Shown: piece after piece, positions 8,748-18,053 of the stretch
Numbering within the stretch: position 1 is the first letter of the stretch
Layout: each line of letters begins with the position of its first letter
DNA from: Oligoflexus sp.
GTDB taxonomy: Bacteria > Bdellovibrionota_B > Oligoflexia > Oligoflexales > Oligoflexaceae
Assembly (NCBI RefSeq): GCF_035712445.1
Contig: NZ_DASTAT010000022.1
Coordinates: 1-64,000, forward strand
Length of the DNA stretch: 64,000 bases
Direction: 5' to 3'
The notes under the pieces: generated by a model
What the model saw: the letters and a program-made list of their open reading frames with translations, nothing else
Told to the model about the DNA's origin: nothing
The model's database searches: none
Program-made: the position numbers and the translations under genes

Positions 8748-9212
8748 TCAAGCAAAGAGGCCGCGGCGCTGCAAGAGATCGTAAACCACGATCGAGCAGG
8801 CGTTGGCCAGATTCAAACTGCGCACATGAGGATGGAACATCGGGATGCGGTAAAGCTGGTCTTTGAAGCGCTCGTGAAATTCCGGCGGAAAGCCCGATGT
8901 CTCACGGCCGAAAACCAGGACCTCCGTATCAACGGGCATCTCGTTATAAAGTTTGGTGGCAAACTTGGAAAAAAAGGCCACGCGGCCGGGATAAGCCTGC
9001 ACCAATGGATCTATGCTGTCATGGATTTCCAGGTCCAAAAACGGCCAGTAATCGAGCCCCGGGCGCCGTAGATTTTTATCGCTGGTGCCAAAGCCGAAGG
9101 GCTTGATCAGATGCAGGCGGCACGAGGTGGCGGCCGCCAGGCGACCGATGCTGCCGGTGTTCTGGGGAATCTCGGGTTGAAAAAGACAGATCTGCGGGTG
9201 TCCTGGTTTCAT
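8748..9212 (-). CDS. trmL: tRNA (cytidine(34)-2'-O)-methyltransferase
   Basis: A 154-residue SPOUT methyltransferase of the TrmL/YibK type, which methylates the ribose at the wobble base of tRNA-Leu isoacceptors. The family hallmarks are LFQPEIPQNTGSIGR near the N-terminus, the knot segment VLVFGRETSGFPPE, and RIPMFHPHVRSLNLANACSI at the C-terminus. The length is normal. Its ATG overlaps the TGA of the upstream CPBP gene (ATGA), and hisC follows 13 bases on, so the three are read as an operon. Confidence 0.92.
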   Translation of the reverse strand: MKPGHPQICLFQPEIPQNTGSIGRLAAATSCRLHLIKPFGFGTSDKNLRRPGLDYWPFLDLEIHDSIDPLVQAYPGRVAFFSKFATKLYNEMPVDTEVLVFGRETSGFPPEFHERFKDQLYRIPMFHPHVRSLNLANACSIVVYDLLQRRGLFA

Positions 9213-9841
9213 GCTTTGTTGGCTTTTTGTTTGCTATGGGTTGCCACAAAGCGGCGGTATTGGATTCGAAGGGTCAGCATGGAAACCGCGTTCACCAGGA
9301 AGTGGCAAATGAGGGAAGGCCAAAGGTTGCCCGTGGAATCGAACATCCAGCCCAGCATCAGACCCGAGATGATCGCCCACAAGGTCCACACCGAAATCAG
9401 ACCCTGCGGTCCCAGGTGCAAAAGACCAAAGAGCAGCGAGGTCCCGATCAGGCCAAGGACGGGCTGCACCGCCGCGCGGAATAAAAGTTCCTCGCCGATG
9501 GCTGAAATAAAGGCTAAATAAAGCGCGACAGGAATCGTCGCGCTGCCGATCATCTGCATCAGCACATGACGAAAAATCTTGAAAGATGGAAACTGCTCTT
9601 CGAACAGATAATTCGCAATCAAAAGGACTGCGGCACCCAAAAATCCAAGACCCACGAGGGTCGCCAGAGCCGGCATCTCGGCTGGCAGCGTCAGGATCTT
9701 TTTCAGAGAATGATGGCGGTAAAGACTGACCATCGCGCCAACGCCGGCCATTCCCACATAGAACACCGAGGAGGACAGTACAAAGTTACCCATCTGTTCG
9801 ATGTTACTGGTCTCGTTGCCAGCGTCATTTTGATCTTGCAT
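9209..9841 (-). CDS. CPBP-family intramembrane metalloprotease
   Basis: A 210-residue polytopic membrane protein with the CPBP/Rce1-like catalytic motifs: EELLFR (motif 1), FGLLH (motif 2) and HFLVN (motif 3), all facing the membrane interior in the known fold. Several hydrophobic segments surround them. Bacterial members have varied or unknown substrates. The gene begins the CPBP-trmL-hisC operon and overlaps trmL by four bases. The intergenic region to its right is shared with the divergent gene at 9980. Confidence 0.85.
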   Translation of the reverse strand: MQDQNDAGNETSNIEQMGNFVLSSSVFYVGMAGVGAMVSLYRHHSLKKILTLPAEMPALATLVGLGFLGAAVLLIANYLFEEQFPSFKIFRHVLMQMIGSATIPVALYLAFISAIGEELLFRAAVQPVLGLIGTSLLFGLLHLGPQGLISVWTLWAIISGLMLGWMFDSTGNLWPSLICHFLVNAVSMLTLRIQYRRFVATHSKQKANKA

Positions 9842-9979
9842 AAAGTGCCTTTATGACCTTGAGTGCGGCTATCTGCAGGCTGCCCCCTGGTTTAATCAAA
9901 GTCCCTGGCTTTTTTCCAACGAAAAATGCCGTAAGGCCGGGTAATATCCGGCGTCCAACAATGTCTGGAGGTCGACCTC

Positions 9980-11050
9980 ATGCATTCCGCCCCACTGACT
10001 CGAATTCTCGCAACGATCTGGCTTCTTTCCGCGGCCGACCTTAGGGCTGTGTCCAAACCCCAGCCTTTGACCGAGGCCGCAGGCGAGGTCATCACCTGGA
10101 TTGAAAGCGTCGACCCGTCGACCCAAACGCAAAAGGAAGTCTGGGATAAGATTCGCAAGGCCCTCGAAACCGCAGGTCGCGAAGCGGAATCCGAAGCCGG
10201 CCTGAAACTGAGCGTCAGCAGCATCCTGGAGCACTGGAATGGCAAAAGCTTCCGCATCCTCGACGAGGCCGATCCCCAAAGCTGGGCCCTCTCGTCGCAA
10301 GACCAGGCCTTTCCTGACTTAGGTGCCGCATGGAAGGCCCGCGGCAACAAATGGACCGTGCAGTATGTCGGGCGTCACGGTCAAAAGCTTTTTCGTCGCG
10401 GCGATGCGGTGAAAACTGTCGGCTTTCATCCTATTCAAAGTGCCAGGACTCAAAAGCTCAGTCTTGAGGTCCAGAATAATCCTATGAGTGCGCCGCGCAA
10501 GCTGGAATTGAATGTTCGTCCTCAGCCTTTTGCGGATTACGTTCTGGCGGAAACTCAGGCCGCGGGCACCATGATGACCCAGGAAAAAAATCGCATCTGC
10601 CTGCAGAAGGCCTGGTTCTGGATGAACGATGCGGTGAATGCGCATCTGCTCTCGCGCGTCAGCTTTCAAACGGCGAACTGCACGGCCCAGCTCATAGATC
10701 TGCGCGATGCTTTTGGCCTGGAGCCGACCGGCCCCTTGAAAATCTCGAAAAAAATCCCGACCGTCGTGCTCATCAACCACGACACGCGGGAAGGTGCCGC
10801 CCGTTTTGCTCTGCGTTTGAAAAAGGAGCTGAATGCTCGGATCATCGGTGAACCCACGGGCCAAACCGTTCTGCCGGAAAAACTCCAGACTCTTAAAAGT
10901 CTTCCCTGGACGGTGATTGCCTATGCCGGCACGGGCGCTCCGGTGGAACCGGATGCCGTGGTCAAGGATTCGCTGGTTTATGCGGATGGACTGGACGCCG
11001 CTTTCGAGGAAGGCCTGCGTTGGATCCGCGGCGAACTCGGTCTGCGTTAA
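9980..11050 (+). CDS. Secreted S41-peptidase-like protein, likely inactive
   Basis: A 356-residue protein with a plausible signal peptide (about 1-23). The last 160 residues look like the core of the S41 (tail-specific/tricorn-type) protease fold: LIDLRDAFGLEP, then VVLINHDTREGAARFALRLKK followed by ARIIGEPTGQTVLP. In active S41 enzymes the middle motif carries SxAE with the catalytic Ser; here the stretch is REGAAR, with no Ser. The N-terminal half is unassigned. GGAGG precedes the ATG. It converges with the PAP2 gene and the stops overlap. The S41 assignment rests on motif shape only. Confidence 0.6.
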   Translation: MHSAPLTRILATIWLLSAADLRAVSKPQPLTEAAGEVITWIESVDPSTQTQKEVWDKIRKALETAGREAESEAGLKLSVSSILEHWNGKSFRILDEADPQSWALSSQDQAFPDLGAAWKARGNKWTVQYVGRHGQKLFRRGDAVKTVGFHPIQSARTQKLSLEVQNNPMSAPRKLELNVRPQPFADYVLAETQAAGTMMTQEKNRICLQKAWFWMNDAVNAHLLSRVSFQTANCTAQLIDLRDAFGLEPTGPLKISKKIPTVVLINHDTREGAARFALRLKKELNARIIGEPTGQTVLPEKLQTLKSLPWTVIAYAGTGAPVEPDAVVKDSLVYADGLDAAFEEGLRWIRGELGLR

Positions 11051-11811
11051 AAGACAGGACCTTCATCCTGCCTCGATAAAGGCATCCGGCTGCTCGCGGC
11101 CGGATCTTTCGTTCGCAGCGTATAAATCCTCGCGATCATCGTAAACAGAGCCGCCCAAAAAAGCCCCGCGCACCAGCCCGCGATCACATCACTCGGATAA
11201 TGCACACCCAAATAGATGCGGCTCAGGCCGACGATAAACGATAAAAAGAGTCCCACCAGAAGAAAATAACTCTTCAATCTCTTGCGCGTGACGAGTTCGG
11301 TCAGGAGTGCGCCCAAAGTCAAATAGACAACGGCGGACAGCATGGAATGCCCACTCGGAAAACTATAGGTCAGGACATTCGTGCCATGCGAAACGATATC
11401 CGGGCGCGGCCTCGAAAAAAAGAGTTTCAGCGAATGACTCACCAGCACACCGCTGCCCGCGGCGCCGAGCACGAAAAGTGACGCCTTGTAGCGGCGAATC
11501 AGGATCAGAAAGATCATAACGAAACTGACAAAGAGCATCAGAACCACAAAGCTGCCCAAAGCGGAAATATCCCGAACCGCCCCTTCGAGCCACAAAGGCC
11601 CGATGGGATCGTTAAGGTCCTGAGGTTCCCGCAGACTGACAATAATGCGTTCATCGAGACTCTGGGTTTCGCCTTCCATCACCTCGTCAGCGATTTCTAA
11701 AAAGACGAAAAGCGAAGCCGCGGTCAGTAGAGTCGCAAGGAGCAGCCGCGCGTCGAATTCCCGAAGCCAGGATAAGATGCGGCGCCCGGTTTGATAAGAA
11801 GTTTTCAGCAT
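11047..11811 (-). CDS. PAP2-family membrane phosphatase
   Basis: A 254-residue integral membrane phosphatase. The three-part PAP2 signature is intact: KLFFSRPRP, then PSGHS, then SRIYLGVHYPSD, giving the Lys/Arg, His and His-Asp residues of the active site on the periplasmic face. Six hydrophobic segments can be counted. Likely substrates are phosphatidate, phosphatidylglycerol phosphate or undecaprenyl pyrophosphate; sequence alone does not choose. It lies just downstream of the universal stress protein on the same strand (11 bases) and its stop overlaps that of the convergent gene. Confidence 0.88.
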   Translation of the reverse strand: MLKTSYQTGRRILSWLREFDARLLLATLLTAASLFVFLEIADEVMEGETQSLDERIIVSLREPQDLNDPIGPLWLEGAVRDISALGSFVVLMLFVSFVMIFLILIRRYKASLFVLGAAGSGVLVSHSLKLFFSRPRPDIVSHGTNVLTYSFPSGHSMLSAVVYLTLGALLTELVTRKRLKSYFLLVGLFLSFIVGLSRIYLGVHYPSDVIAGWCAGLFWAALFTMIARIYTLRTKDPAASSRMPLSRQDEGPVF

Positions 11812-11822
11812 GCGTTTCCCGC

Positions 11823-12710
11823 TTATCGAGGCCTGACCACCAGGACCGAGTGAGGTGTATGCAGCACCTGATGCGCGGTGACGCTGCCCAGGCTCAACCC
11901 TTCGAGCATGCCATGCCCCTGCGCTCCCAGGATCACAAGGCCTGCTTCATGCCGTTTCACGCTGCTTTCAATCGCCTCATGAATCGGTTCTCCACGCACC
12001 TCCGCCACCGCATGGAAGCCTTCCTGCTTCAGGCGGCGCACGACCCCTTCATTTTCCTGATGAAGTTTTTCTTCAATCCAACGACTGACGTCCAGTCCCA
12101 GCTGCGTGACAAAAGGCGCCAGAGCCGACGTTAAATTCTGGGGATACGCAGTCAGGACTGTAATATGCTCAAGACCCAGCGGCCTGAGGCTGATCAGACG
12201 ATCCAGGGATTTTTGGGCAAAGGGGGAATGATCCGTCGCAAACACCGCACGTTTCAATGCTGCCGGAGCCGTGGTCGGTTTATAGACGAAAAGATTGGTG
12301 GGGCACTGAAAGATCATTTTGCGACCGACCGAACCGAAGAAAAAATGCCCCAGGGTTTCCTGAGCCTTCAGGCTGACGACCACAAGTTCGGCTTGGGATT
12401 CCTGCGCCTCGGCGATCAGCTCGTTGACGACGTGCCCTTCGCGCAAGGAGGCCTTGCTGGTCAGACCACGCTCCTGAAGTTCCTTGTCGAAACTCCTGAG
12501 GACTTCGTTCGCCTTCGCCTCTTCCGTCTTGATGTATTGGGCGTAATATTCCGTCTCGGTCACGGTCAGAAGATATTTGCCGAGGGTGCTCCCCACATGT
12601 TCCATCACATGGGTCGGCCGCAGCTCAAGATCCTTGAAACCTAGCTGGAGTAGTGCCTTTAGCGCCTGATGTGCGGATGGTAACTGGTGAACTCCTAGAA
12701 CTGCACGCAT
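11823..12710 (-). CDS. Tandem universal stress protein (two UspA domains)
   Basis: A 295-residue protein with two UspA folds. The first domain (about 1-145) begins MRAVLGVHQ and the second (about 150-295) begins RAVFATDHSPFA. The second ends with the nucleotide-binding signature LVILGAQGHG followed by GSVTAHQVLHTPHSVLVV; the first has FFFGSVGRKMIFQCPTNLFVY in the same place and a weaker G-x-x-G loop, so only the second half is likely to bind ATP. The ATG at 12710 has AAGGGGG five bases upstream; in-frame starts at 12728 and 12764 are less well placed. Confidence 0.85.
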   Translation of the reverse strand: MRAVLGVHQLPSAHQALKALLQLGFKDLELRPTHVMEHVGSTLGKYLLTVTETEYYAQYIKTEEAKANEVLRSFDKELQERGLTSKASLREGHVVNELIAEAQESQAELVVVSLKAQETLGHFFFGSVGRKMIFQCPTNLFVYKPTTAPAALKRAVFATDHSPFAQKSLDRLISLRPLGLEHITVLTAYPQNLTSALAPFVTQLGLDVSRWIEEKLHQENEGVVRRLKQEGFHAVAEVRGEPIHEAIESSVKRHEAGLVILGAQGHGMLEGLSLGSVTAHQVLHTPHSVLVVRPR

Positions 12711-12812
12711 AAAAACCCCCTTGCTCATCACCCTTAAGCTATACCTGATAGCCGTCGGGATCAAGCAAGGCGGTTTATCCAGGGTTTTTACCCAATAGTC
12801 TGCTTGGCGCGG

Positions 12813-13856
12813 TTACTCGTTATTGATCTTGATCTGGTATAGCGAGAACTGCACCTTGGCATTGCCGCTGACGCCCGTGCGGAACTCAGGATTAAACTTT
12901 TCAATGGTATTGATCGTATCGACGTAGTCATCATCATCGGTGAGCGCTCCGGACGGCAGCGCGTCAATCACCTTGGTCGCCAGTTCCGAAACGATCCCGG
13001 CCACCGCAAGGGTCGTGGTCTGCGTGGGGTTCACCACCGCGCTCACCACGCTGGCGGCCGCGGTCACGAAAATCTTGCTCAAACCCGCATAATTATAGCC
13101 CGAATCATGCTCAAAGAAAGCGATGTTCGCAATCTGATACTTGTTCTCGGGCCACAGATGAACGATCTGACGAAGGTCATATTTGGTATTTTTCCTGTCG
13201 ACCGAAGGCAGCTCCACCAGCGCCGTGGCGCCCTTGCCATCCTTGCCGAAGAAGCTCACCACCGCATACATTTCCGCGGCGCCTTTGATCCAGGGCTCGT
13301 GAACATTGCTGAATTCCACGGTGTTCATCATCAGGCCGCCGTCAGCAGGGGCTTCGGCGAGGCGCAGGACGGTCGCGCCTTCAATACGCTCGGAATAAGA
13401 CAGGGTGATGATCGGATAATCAATGTGCTCGGGATCTTCAATACCGTCGATGCTCTCGGTCTGCCCGCTCTTGTCGACGACTTCAATCGTGCGAAGGGCA
13501 TCGGCCTTGTCATCAGAAACATTCGGGATGAAGGCCCAGCGCGGCTGCGCGCGTCCGCGGAAATTATTAGGATCCACGAACTTCAGGACGAGGCGGGAAT
13601 ATTCATCCTCGGTGAAGGACTCGCGAATGATTTTCACTTCCTTCTCGCTCAGCCCATAATATTCCTTCTTCGCGATGACATCGCTCAGCTTCATTTCTTT
13701 TTTCTGGCCGTCGATATCCTTATCCATCGCCTCGACATCGGCGATCAACTTGTCATTCGCGGTCGACGCAATGCTCTGCACGACGCTGGTCTGATTGGAG
13801 CCTTTTCCGCAGGCGGTGACGGCCAGGACGAGGATTCCGGCAAAGATTGCTTTCAT
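12813..13856 (-). CDS. Lipoprotein of unknown function
   Basis: A 347-residue lipoprotein. The signal peptide ends in a clear lipobox (LAVTAC, Cys at about residue 15). The mature part has no motif I can name with certainty; the C-terminal HLWPENKYQIANI segment followed by an acidic DSGYNYAGLSK loop recalls secreted proteins of the DUF3103 kind, but that is a weak impression. The start at 13856 is chosen because it begins the signal peptide and has AAGGA upstream; an in-frame start 21 codons earlier would bury it. It follows the TPR/barrel gene on the same strand. Confidence 0.7.
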   Translation of the reverse strand: MKAIFAGILVLAVTACGKGSNQTSVVQSIASTANDKLIADVEAMDKDIDGQKKEMKLSDVIAKKEYYGLSEKEVKIIRESFTEDEYSRLVLKFVDPNNFRGRAQPRWAFIPNVSDDKADALRTIEVVDKSGQTESIDGIEDPEHIDYPIITLSYSERIEGATVLRLAEAPADGGLMMNTVEFSNVHEPWIKGAAEMYAVVSFFGKDGKGATALVELPSVDRKNTKYDLRQIVHLWPENKYQIANIAFFEHDSGYNYAGLSKIFVTAAASVVSAVVNPTQTTTLAVAGIVSELATKVIDALPSGALTDDDDYVDTINTIEKFNPEFRTGVSGNAKVQFSLYQIKINNE

Positions 13857-13979
13857 GGTTCTGTTCCTTATGCAGGGAGGTCTTCTGCACATCGGATGAG
13901 CAAGGACCATGCCCTGCAAAGGGAGCGTGATTTCAGGAAATTAGGGGGAGCCGCAGTGTCGAATATCATGACAGGGATT

Positions 13980-15845
13980 TCAAAAAGACTTCGCTAGTTC
14001 CAAATAGAAGTCGGCATCGACCGTGTAATCGGGATTGCGGCGACGGAATTCCCGATCGTTAGCCGTCTTCGCAACGAAGTTGTTCGATGTAACCGTATAG
14101 GACCCCGAGAGTCGAATCCATTCGGCAAAGGAGATCACGGCCCCGGCCTGGTAGATGATCTGCTCCACGTCGGTGACGTAATCCTGCACGGGAAGACCTG
14201 TGGTATCGAGTTCTGTATAATGATAATCCGTGAGCAGATGGTAAGCCGCCGATCCTGTGATGCTCGCGCTGTCACCCAAAGGTATATTCAAACTGACCAG
14301 CGATTTGCCAGCCCCATAGGCGACCGACTCCACGCTATCCACACTCCGCAGGCGATTCAATCGCGCGCCATTCAATGGCTCCCGCTCCAAGCCTTCGAGT
14401 CTCAGCTGGATCGTGGTTTCGCTGAAGACGTTCAGAAGCAGGCCCGCTGCGGCGCCCACTTCACTGACAAAACCCGTGCGATAACGGAGCGTGGGATCAG
14501 CCAGGATCAGGCGGAAGCGGTTCGGGCTCAAAAAGCTCGCGTGATCGGTTTGCCAGCCGTAGGCCTGGAAGGTAAGGCGCAGATCACCGAACTGCTGTTC
14601 GACGTCGGCGCGCCCGGCCAGATCCAGGGCTTCTTTTTTCTGCTGTTCATCAAAGGGCTGCAGGGCCGTTAACTCAAGGCCCAGTTCGGTATCCGCCCCT
14701 TCATAGCGCAGACCAAGCTCCTGGGAACCCTGACCCCAGGCCTGCTGATAATCATACTCAGGAAAGTAGCCGCGCACCCCGACGGTCAGATCCAGGCGCA
14801 GATTCTCGCTGAGATAAACACCAAGGCTCGGTTCGAGACTGACAAAGCCGCTCGTTTCATTCTGCTCGGAACGGGCCTGGGAAAGAAACACACCCGAGGT
14901 GTCTTCCAGCGTGAAATACTTCACCTCTTCCAGCTGCGCGGCAAAACCAATATCGCCCAGGCTATACGAAATGCCGCCGACGAGGCCGCCGCTCTTCCGC
15001 CCGGAATCATAATTCAGAAGACCACTGACACCCTCGCGATGGGCGAAGAGATTCACGTTGTCATGATTCAGCCCATGATTATCCGCCAGCTGAGTCTGCT
15101 GGGCCAGCATCAGGGAAGGCCGAAAGCTATGGCGCCAACCCTTGGCATCATCGCGTTCCACCTGAAGGGCATTGGCCAAGGGCGCCGTCAGATCCTCTTC
15201 CGTTCCGCTATCCTTGGGGGGCATGGGCGTGGCCACAGGCACCTGGGGACCGGACAGATCCTGACCGCTTTGACTCGCGCCCCCGATGATGGATTCGAGC
15301 AGCTTATCCTGCTGCTTTTTGATATCCGCAAGATAACGGCGTCGATTGACGCGCAGCGATACCGTCAGGTCTTCAGGATTCACCTTCTGAAAATATTTGC
15401 GGGCCTTCTGCCACTGTGCGGCCTTGTAGGCGATCACGCCCAGATAATAGGTGGCAAAGGGACGAAAAGGTGCCCTGTTCTTGATGATGTAGCGAAAACC
15501 CAGGACGGCTTTCTTATCCTCATCGAATTCCAGATAAGTCGATCCCCAGGCAAAGGCGTTGTCCGCATTCAAAAGGCTCGCATCGCCCTTCTCAAAAAGG
15601 TAGTAGGCTTTTTTCAGCTTATGGTTTTGATAGTAGATGGTCCCAAGGAGCATGGCCGCTTCCCGGTTTTTCGGCTCTTTCAAAAGGATCGCCTTCAAAG
15701 CCCGGGCGGATTCCCGGATGCGGTTGGCCCGAAAATCATTCAACGCGGACTCATAGGTGATTTCGCTTTCCGCGTGCAGGGCAGGCAGGCCCGCTGTCAG
15801 CACGAGGGTCAACCATACCAGCAGTTGAATCAGCGCATGTTTCAT
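13980..15845 (-). CDS. TPR / outer-membrane beta-barrel protein
   Basis: A 621-residue exported protein. A signal peptide (about 1-25) is followed by TPR-like helical repeats (about 30-185), a proline-rich linker, and a long C-terminal part of alternating amphipathic strands ending LAKSF, the terminal Phe expected for a BAM-inserted outer-membrane barrel. It resembles the gene at 23057 in layout (TPR then barrel) although the sequences are clearly different. It is the last gene of an operon with PP2C and a GYF-like membrane protein, with a nine-base gap to the gene before it. Function unknown. Confidence 0.75.
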   Translation of the reverse strand: MKHALIQLLVWLTLVLTAGLPALHAESEITYESALNDFRANRIRESARALKAILLKEPKNREAAMLLGTIYYQNHKLKKAYYLFEKGDASLLNADNAFAWGSTYLEFDEDKKAVLGFRYIIKNRAPFRPFATYYLGVIAYKAAQWQKARKYFQKVNPEDLTVSLRVNRRRYLADIKKQQDKLLESIIGGASQSGQDLSGPQVPVATPMPPKDSGTEEDLTAPLANALQVERDDAKGWRHSFRPSLMLAQQTQLADNHGLNHDNVNLFAHREGVSGLLNYDSGRKSGGLVGGISYSLGDIGFAAQLEEVKYFTLEDTSGVFLSQARSEQNETSGFVSLEPSLGVYLSENLRLDLTVGVRGYFPEYDYQQAWGQGSQELGLRYEGADTELGLELTALQPFDEQQKKEALDLAGRADVEQQFGDLRLTFQAYGWQTDHASFLSPNRFRLILADPTLRYRTGFVSEVGAAAGLLLNVFSETTIQLRLEGLEREPLNGARLNRLRSVDSVESVAYGAGKSLVSLNIPLGDSASITGSAAYHLLTDYHYTELDTTGLPVQDYVTDVEQIIYQAGAVISFAEWIRLSGSYTVTSNNFVAKTANDREFRRRNPDYTVDADFYLELAKSF

Positions 15846-15854
15846 CGCTGCATC

Positions 15855-17159
15855 CTAATGATCAAAATTAATGGCAGGATATTTCTGCTGGATCAGATTC
15901 CGCGCTTCCCCGAGATTACCCTTCTGCTGCAGGATTTCCTGATAGTATTTCAGCTCGGGTTCACGCGGCAGGTAGTAGGACGGTGCCCGATTGCCAAAGT
16001 CATTGACCAGAGCTTCAAAGCTCTTCATCGCTTCATCATCAAGGTTTTTGTTGCCGGTCAAAGCCAATTCGATCTTCCGATGCAGGACGCCCACTTCAAA
16101 GGCCTCGCGCCAGCCCTGCTTGGGATTCACCGAACCCAGGCAGTTTTTAAGGGCGCTGTCTTCATGCGCATCTTCGATGCAGCTCAAAGCCCAAAGCGTG
16201 CCGGACATTTCAAAATCCTCGTCCGGCACCTGCGCATTGATCACGCCCAGCTGCCAGCGCATCCGCGAGACGAAGATCTTGGCTTCGAAGGACATATTAT
16301 CGCCGGTCAGGCGCTGCATGGCCTTGATTGCCATGCGCAGACAGCCTTCGGCATAGCTGCCCGGATTCAGCCAGCCCGGGGCCGGCGAACGGCTCTTGAT
16401 CCATAAGGGATCCATGGCCAAAAGATAAGCCCACTCTTCCCGCGGGAATTCACGGCCATCAAGGAAGCGGGCCCATTGATCCTTGCTCTGCGTCCAGCGC
16501 TGTTCCCACGCGCCCATGGAACAATCCTGAGGCAGAAAGCCCTCGGCCTGGCCGCGCAGTTTCTTGGCGGAAAGACCTTCCCAGCGACCATCCTTTTCAA
16601 AGGCCACGGCCCGCACATACGGCAGCCATTGGGCGCTGCTTTTCTTCTTTTTCAAAGCCCCGTTGATAAAATCGCGGTTGCGATCCATGTAGGCTTCGAA
16701 CTTCGCGTTGTAACGATCACCGTATTGAACTTTCGCGCCGTGCAGCTGACGATCCTTGACCATCCCGATCACATTGCTGAGTTCCCCGTCCTTATAAAGG
16801 GAGAAACCCACCGCGCCCACGACGGCCACCATGAGCAAGAAGAGAATCAGGAAGGCCGGTGGACCACTGCGCCTGACTTTAGGCGCTTTCACCTTGGCAG
16901 GAAGCGGCGAGCTTCCCATGGTGGAATGCGTGCTCATGCCCCAGCCGGACAGCATCTCGCGCTGCACGAGCTGCACCAGCTCCGGGTAATGTTTGCGAAT
17001 GCTTTCGAAGTCATCAAAGGCCACCCACTGGCGCAGGCTGCCTGAAATCTCATCCTGGAGTCCAAACTCCATGCGACCATAGGCTTCCTTAACCTGCTTG
17101 AGCGAATAGGGCCCAAGGAAGCGTTCCATGTCGACTCGTATGAGATAAAGTTTATCCAC
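15855..17159 (-). CDS. Membrane protein with N-terminal GYF-like domain
   Basis: A 434-residue protein. Residues about 1-60 match a GYF_2-type module: LYLIRVDMERFLGPYSLKQV with the conserved GPYS, then a Trp in LRQWVAF. One transmembrane helix follows (about 100-125, PPAFLILFLLMVAVVGAVGF), so the GYF-like domain is cytoplasmic and the alpha-helical C-terminal 300 residues are outside. The GTG start at 17159 abuts the PP2C stop; the first ATG, ten codons on, would remove the first strand of the domain, so GTG is preferred. Immediate neighbours are a PP2C phosphatase upstream and a TPR/barrel protein downstream. Confidence 0.75.
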   Translation of the reverse strand: MDKLYLIRVDMERFLGPYSLKQVKEAYGRMEFGLQDEISGSLRQWVAFDDFESIRKHYPELVQLVQREMLSGWGMSTHSTMGSSPLPAKVKAPKVRRSGPPAFLILFLLMVAVVGAVGFSLYKDGELSNVIGMVKDRQLHGAKVQYGDRYNAKFEAYMDRNRDFINGALKKKKSSAQWLPYVRAVAFEKDGRWEGLSAKKLRGQAEGFLPQDCSMGAWEQRWTQSKDQWARFLDGREFPREEWAYLLAMDPLWIKSRSPAPGWLNPGSYAEGCLRMAIKAMQRLTGDNMSFEAKIFVSRMRWQLGVINAQVPDEDFEMSGTLWALSCIEDAHEDSALKNCLGSVNPKQGWREAFEVGVLHRKIELALTGNKNLDDEAMKSFEALVNDFGNRAPSYYLPREPELKYYQEILQQKGNLGEARNLIQQKYPAINFDH

Positions 17160-17891
17160 TTAACCCCGCATGATCGAAGAAATCACGACCGTTACATTAT
17201 CCTGGCCACCAGCTTCGTTGGCCTCCTGGATCAACCTCTGCGGCAGCTCATAAAGCTTGTTTTCATATTCCTTGATGATGCGCAGGATGCGGCGATCATT
17301 CACCATACCCGTGAGCCCATCCGAACAGGTCAGCAGTATTTCACCCGGCTGCAGCTTGAGTTCGTAGATATCCACTTCACATTGGGCGGAAAGTCCCAGG
17401 GCCCGCACCAGAGCTCCCGGCTTGGGATTCACAGCCAGGGAACCATCCGGCAGCCAGCCGCGTTCCACGTAGTTTTCAATGTTATGATCGAGCGTCAATT
17501 GCCAAAGGTGCTGCTTGAAATAAAGGTAGGTGCGCGAGTCACCCATGTGGCAGATGAAAGCCTTTTCACCGACGAAGAGGATGGCATTCAGAGTCGTCGC
17601 CATGCCTTCGAGTCCTGGCGTTGCGACGCCTTTGGCAATGATATCCTTGTTCACCTGGTCGATGCTTTTGATCAGGAAGGGTTCCACTTCCTCGTGCCTG
17701 AGACTGTCACAGTTCAGATAGGCTTCCTTGATGCCGTTGACGGCCGTCGCCGAGGCAACCTCACCGCCTTTTCTTCCACCAATGCCATCAGCAACGATCA
17801 AAAGCCCCAATTCAGCATTGAAGAAGAGACTGTCCTGATTGTTTTTGCGGACTCGACCCATGTCGGTCGCGCCATGCATTTCGATACGCAA
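17160..17891 (-). CDS. PP2C-type Ser/Thr protein phosphatase
   Basis: A 243-residue phosphatase close to Stp/PrpC size. All metal-binding motifs are visible: VRKNNQD near the N-terminus, LLIVADGIGG, CHMGDSR, LTCSDGLT and the C-terminal GGQDNVTVV. It should remove phosphate from Ser/Thr residues using two Mn/Mg ions. The TTG at 17891 has AGGAG six bases before it; ATG at residue 5 is the alternative. It is the first gene of the PP2C, GYF, TPR/barrel operon. A possible partner kinase is encoded at 33830, far away. Confidence 0.88.
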   Translation of the reverse strand: MRIEMHGATDMGRVRKNNQDSLFFNAELGLLIVADGIGGRKGGEVASATAVNGIKEAYLNCDSLRHEEVEPFLIKSIDQVNKDIIAKGVATPGLEGMATTLNAILFVGEKAFICHMGDSRTYLYFKQHLWQLTLDHNIENYVERGWLPDGSLAVNPKPGALVRALGLSAQCEVDIYELKLQPGEILLTCSDGLTGMVNDRRILRIIKEYENKLYELPQRLIQEANEAGGQDNVTVVISSIMRG

Positions 17892-18015
17892 AGGCTACTC
17901 CTGAGTTGACTCGTTTCGTTATCGGCCAATTCTTGCAAAACCTAAGGATTCTCAATAGGTGGGTGGATGGAGGGTATGAAAAAATGCGAATTTTCTGGCC
18001 CTTTTTCCCGAAATT

Positions 18016-18039
18016 GATCACACTACCCAAAGCGTGATC
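18016..18039. promoter_or_regulatory. Inverted repeat upstream of tatD
   Basis: GATCAC and GTGATC are separated by 12 bases and end 15 bases before the tatD start, just ahead of the GGGGAGG ribosome binding site. It may be an operator or a small hairpin; only the symmetry is seen. Confidence 0.3.
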
Positions 18040-18053
18040 CGGGGAGGTTCGAA

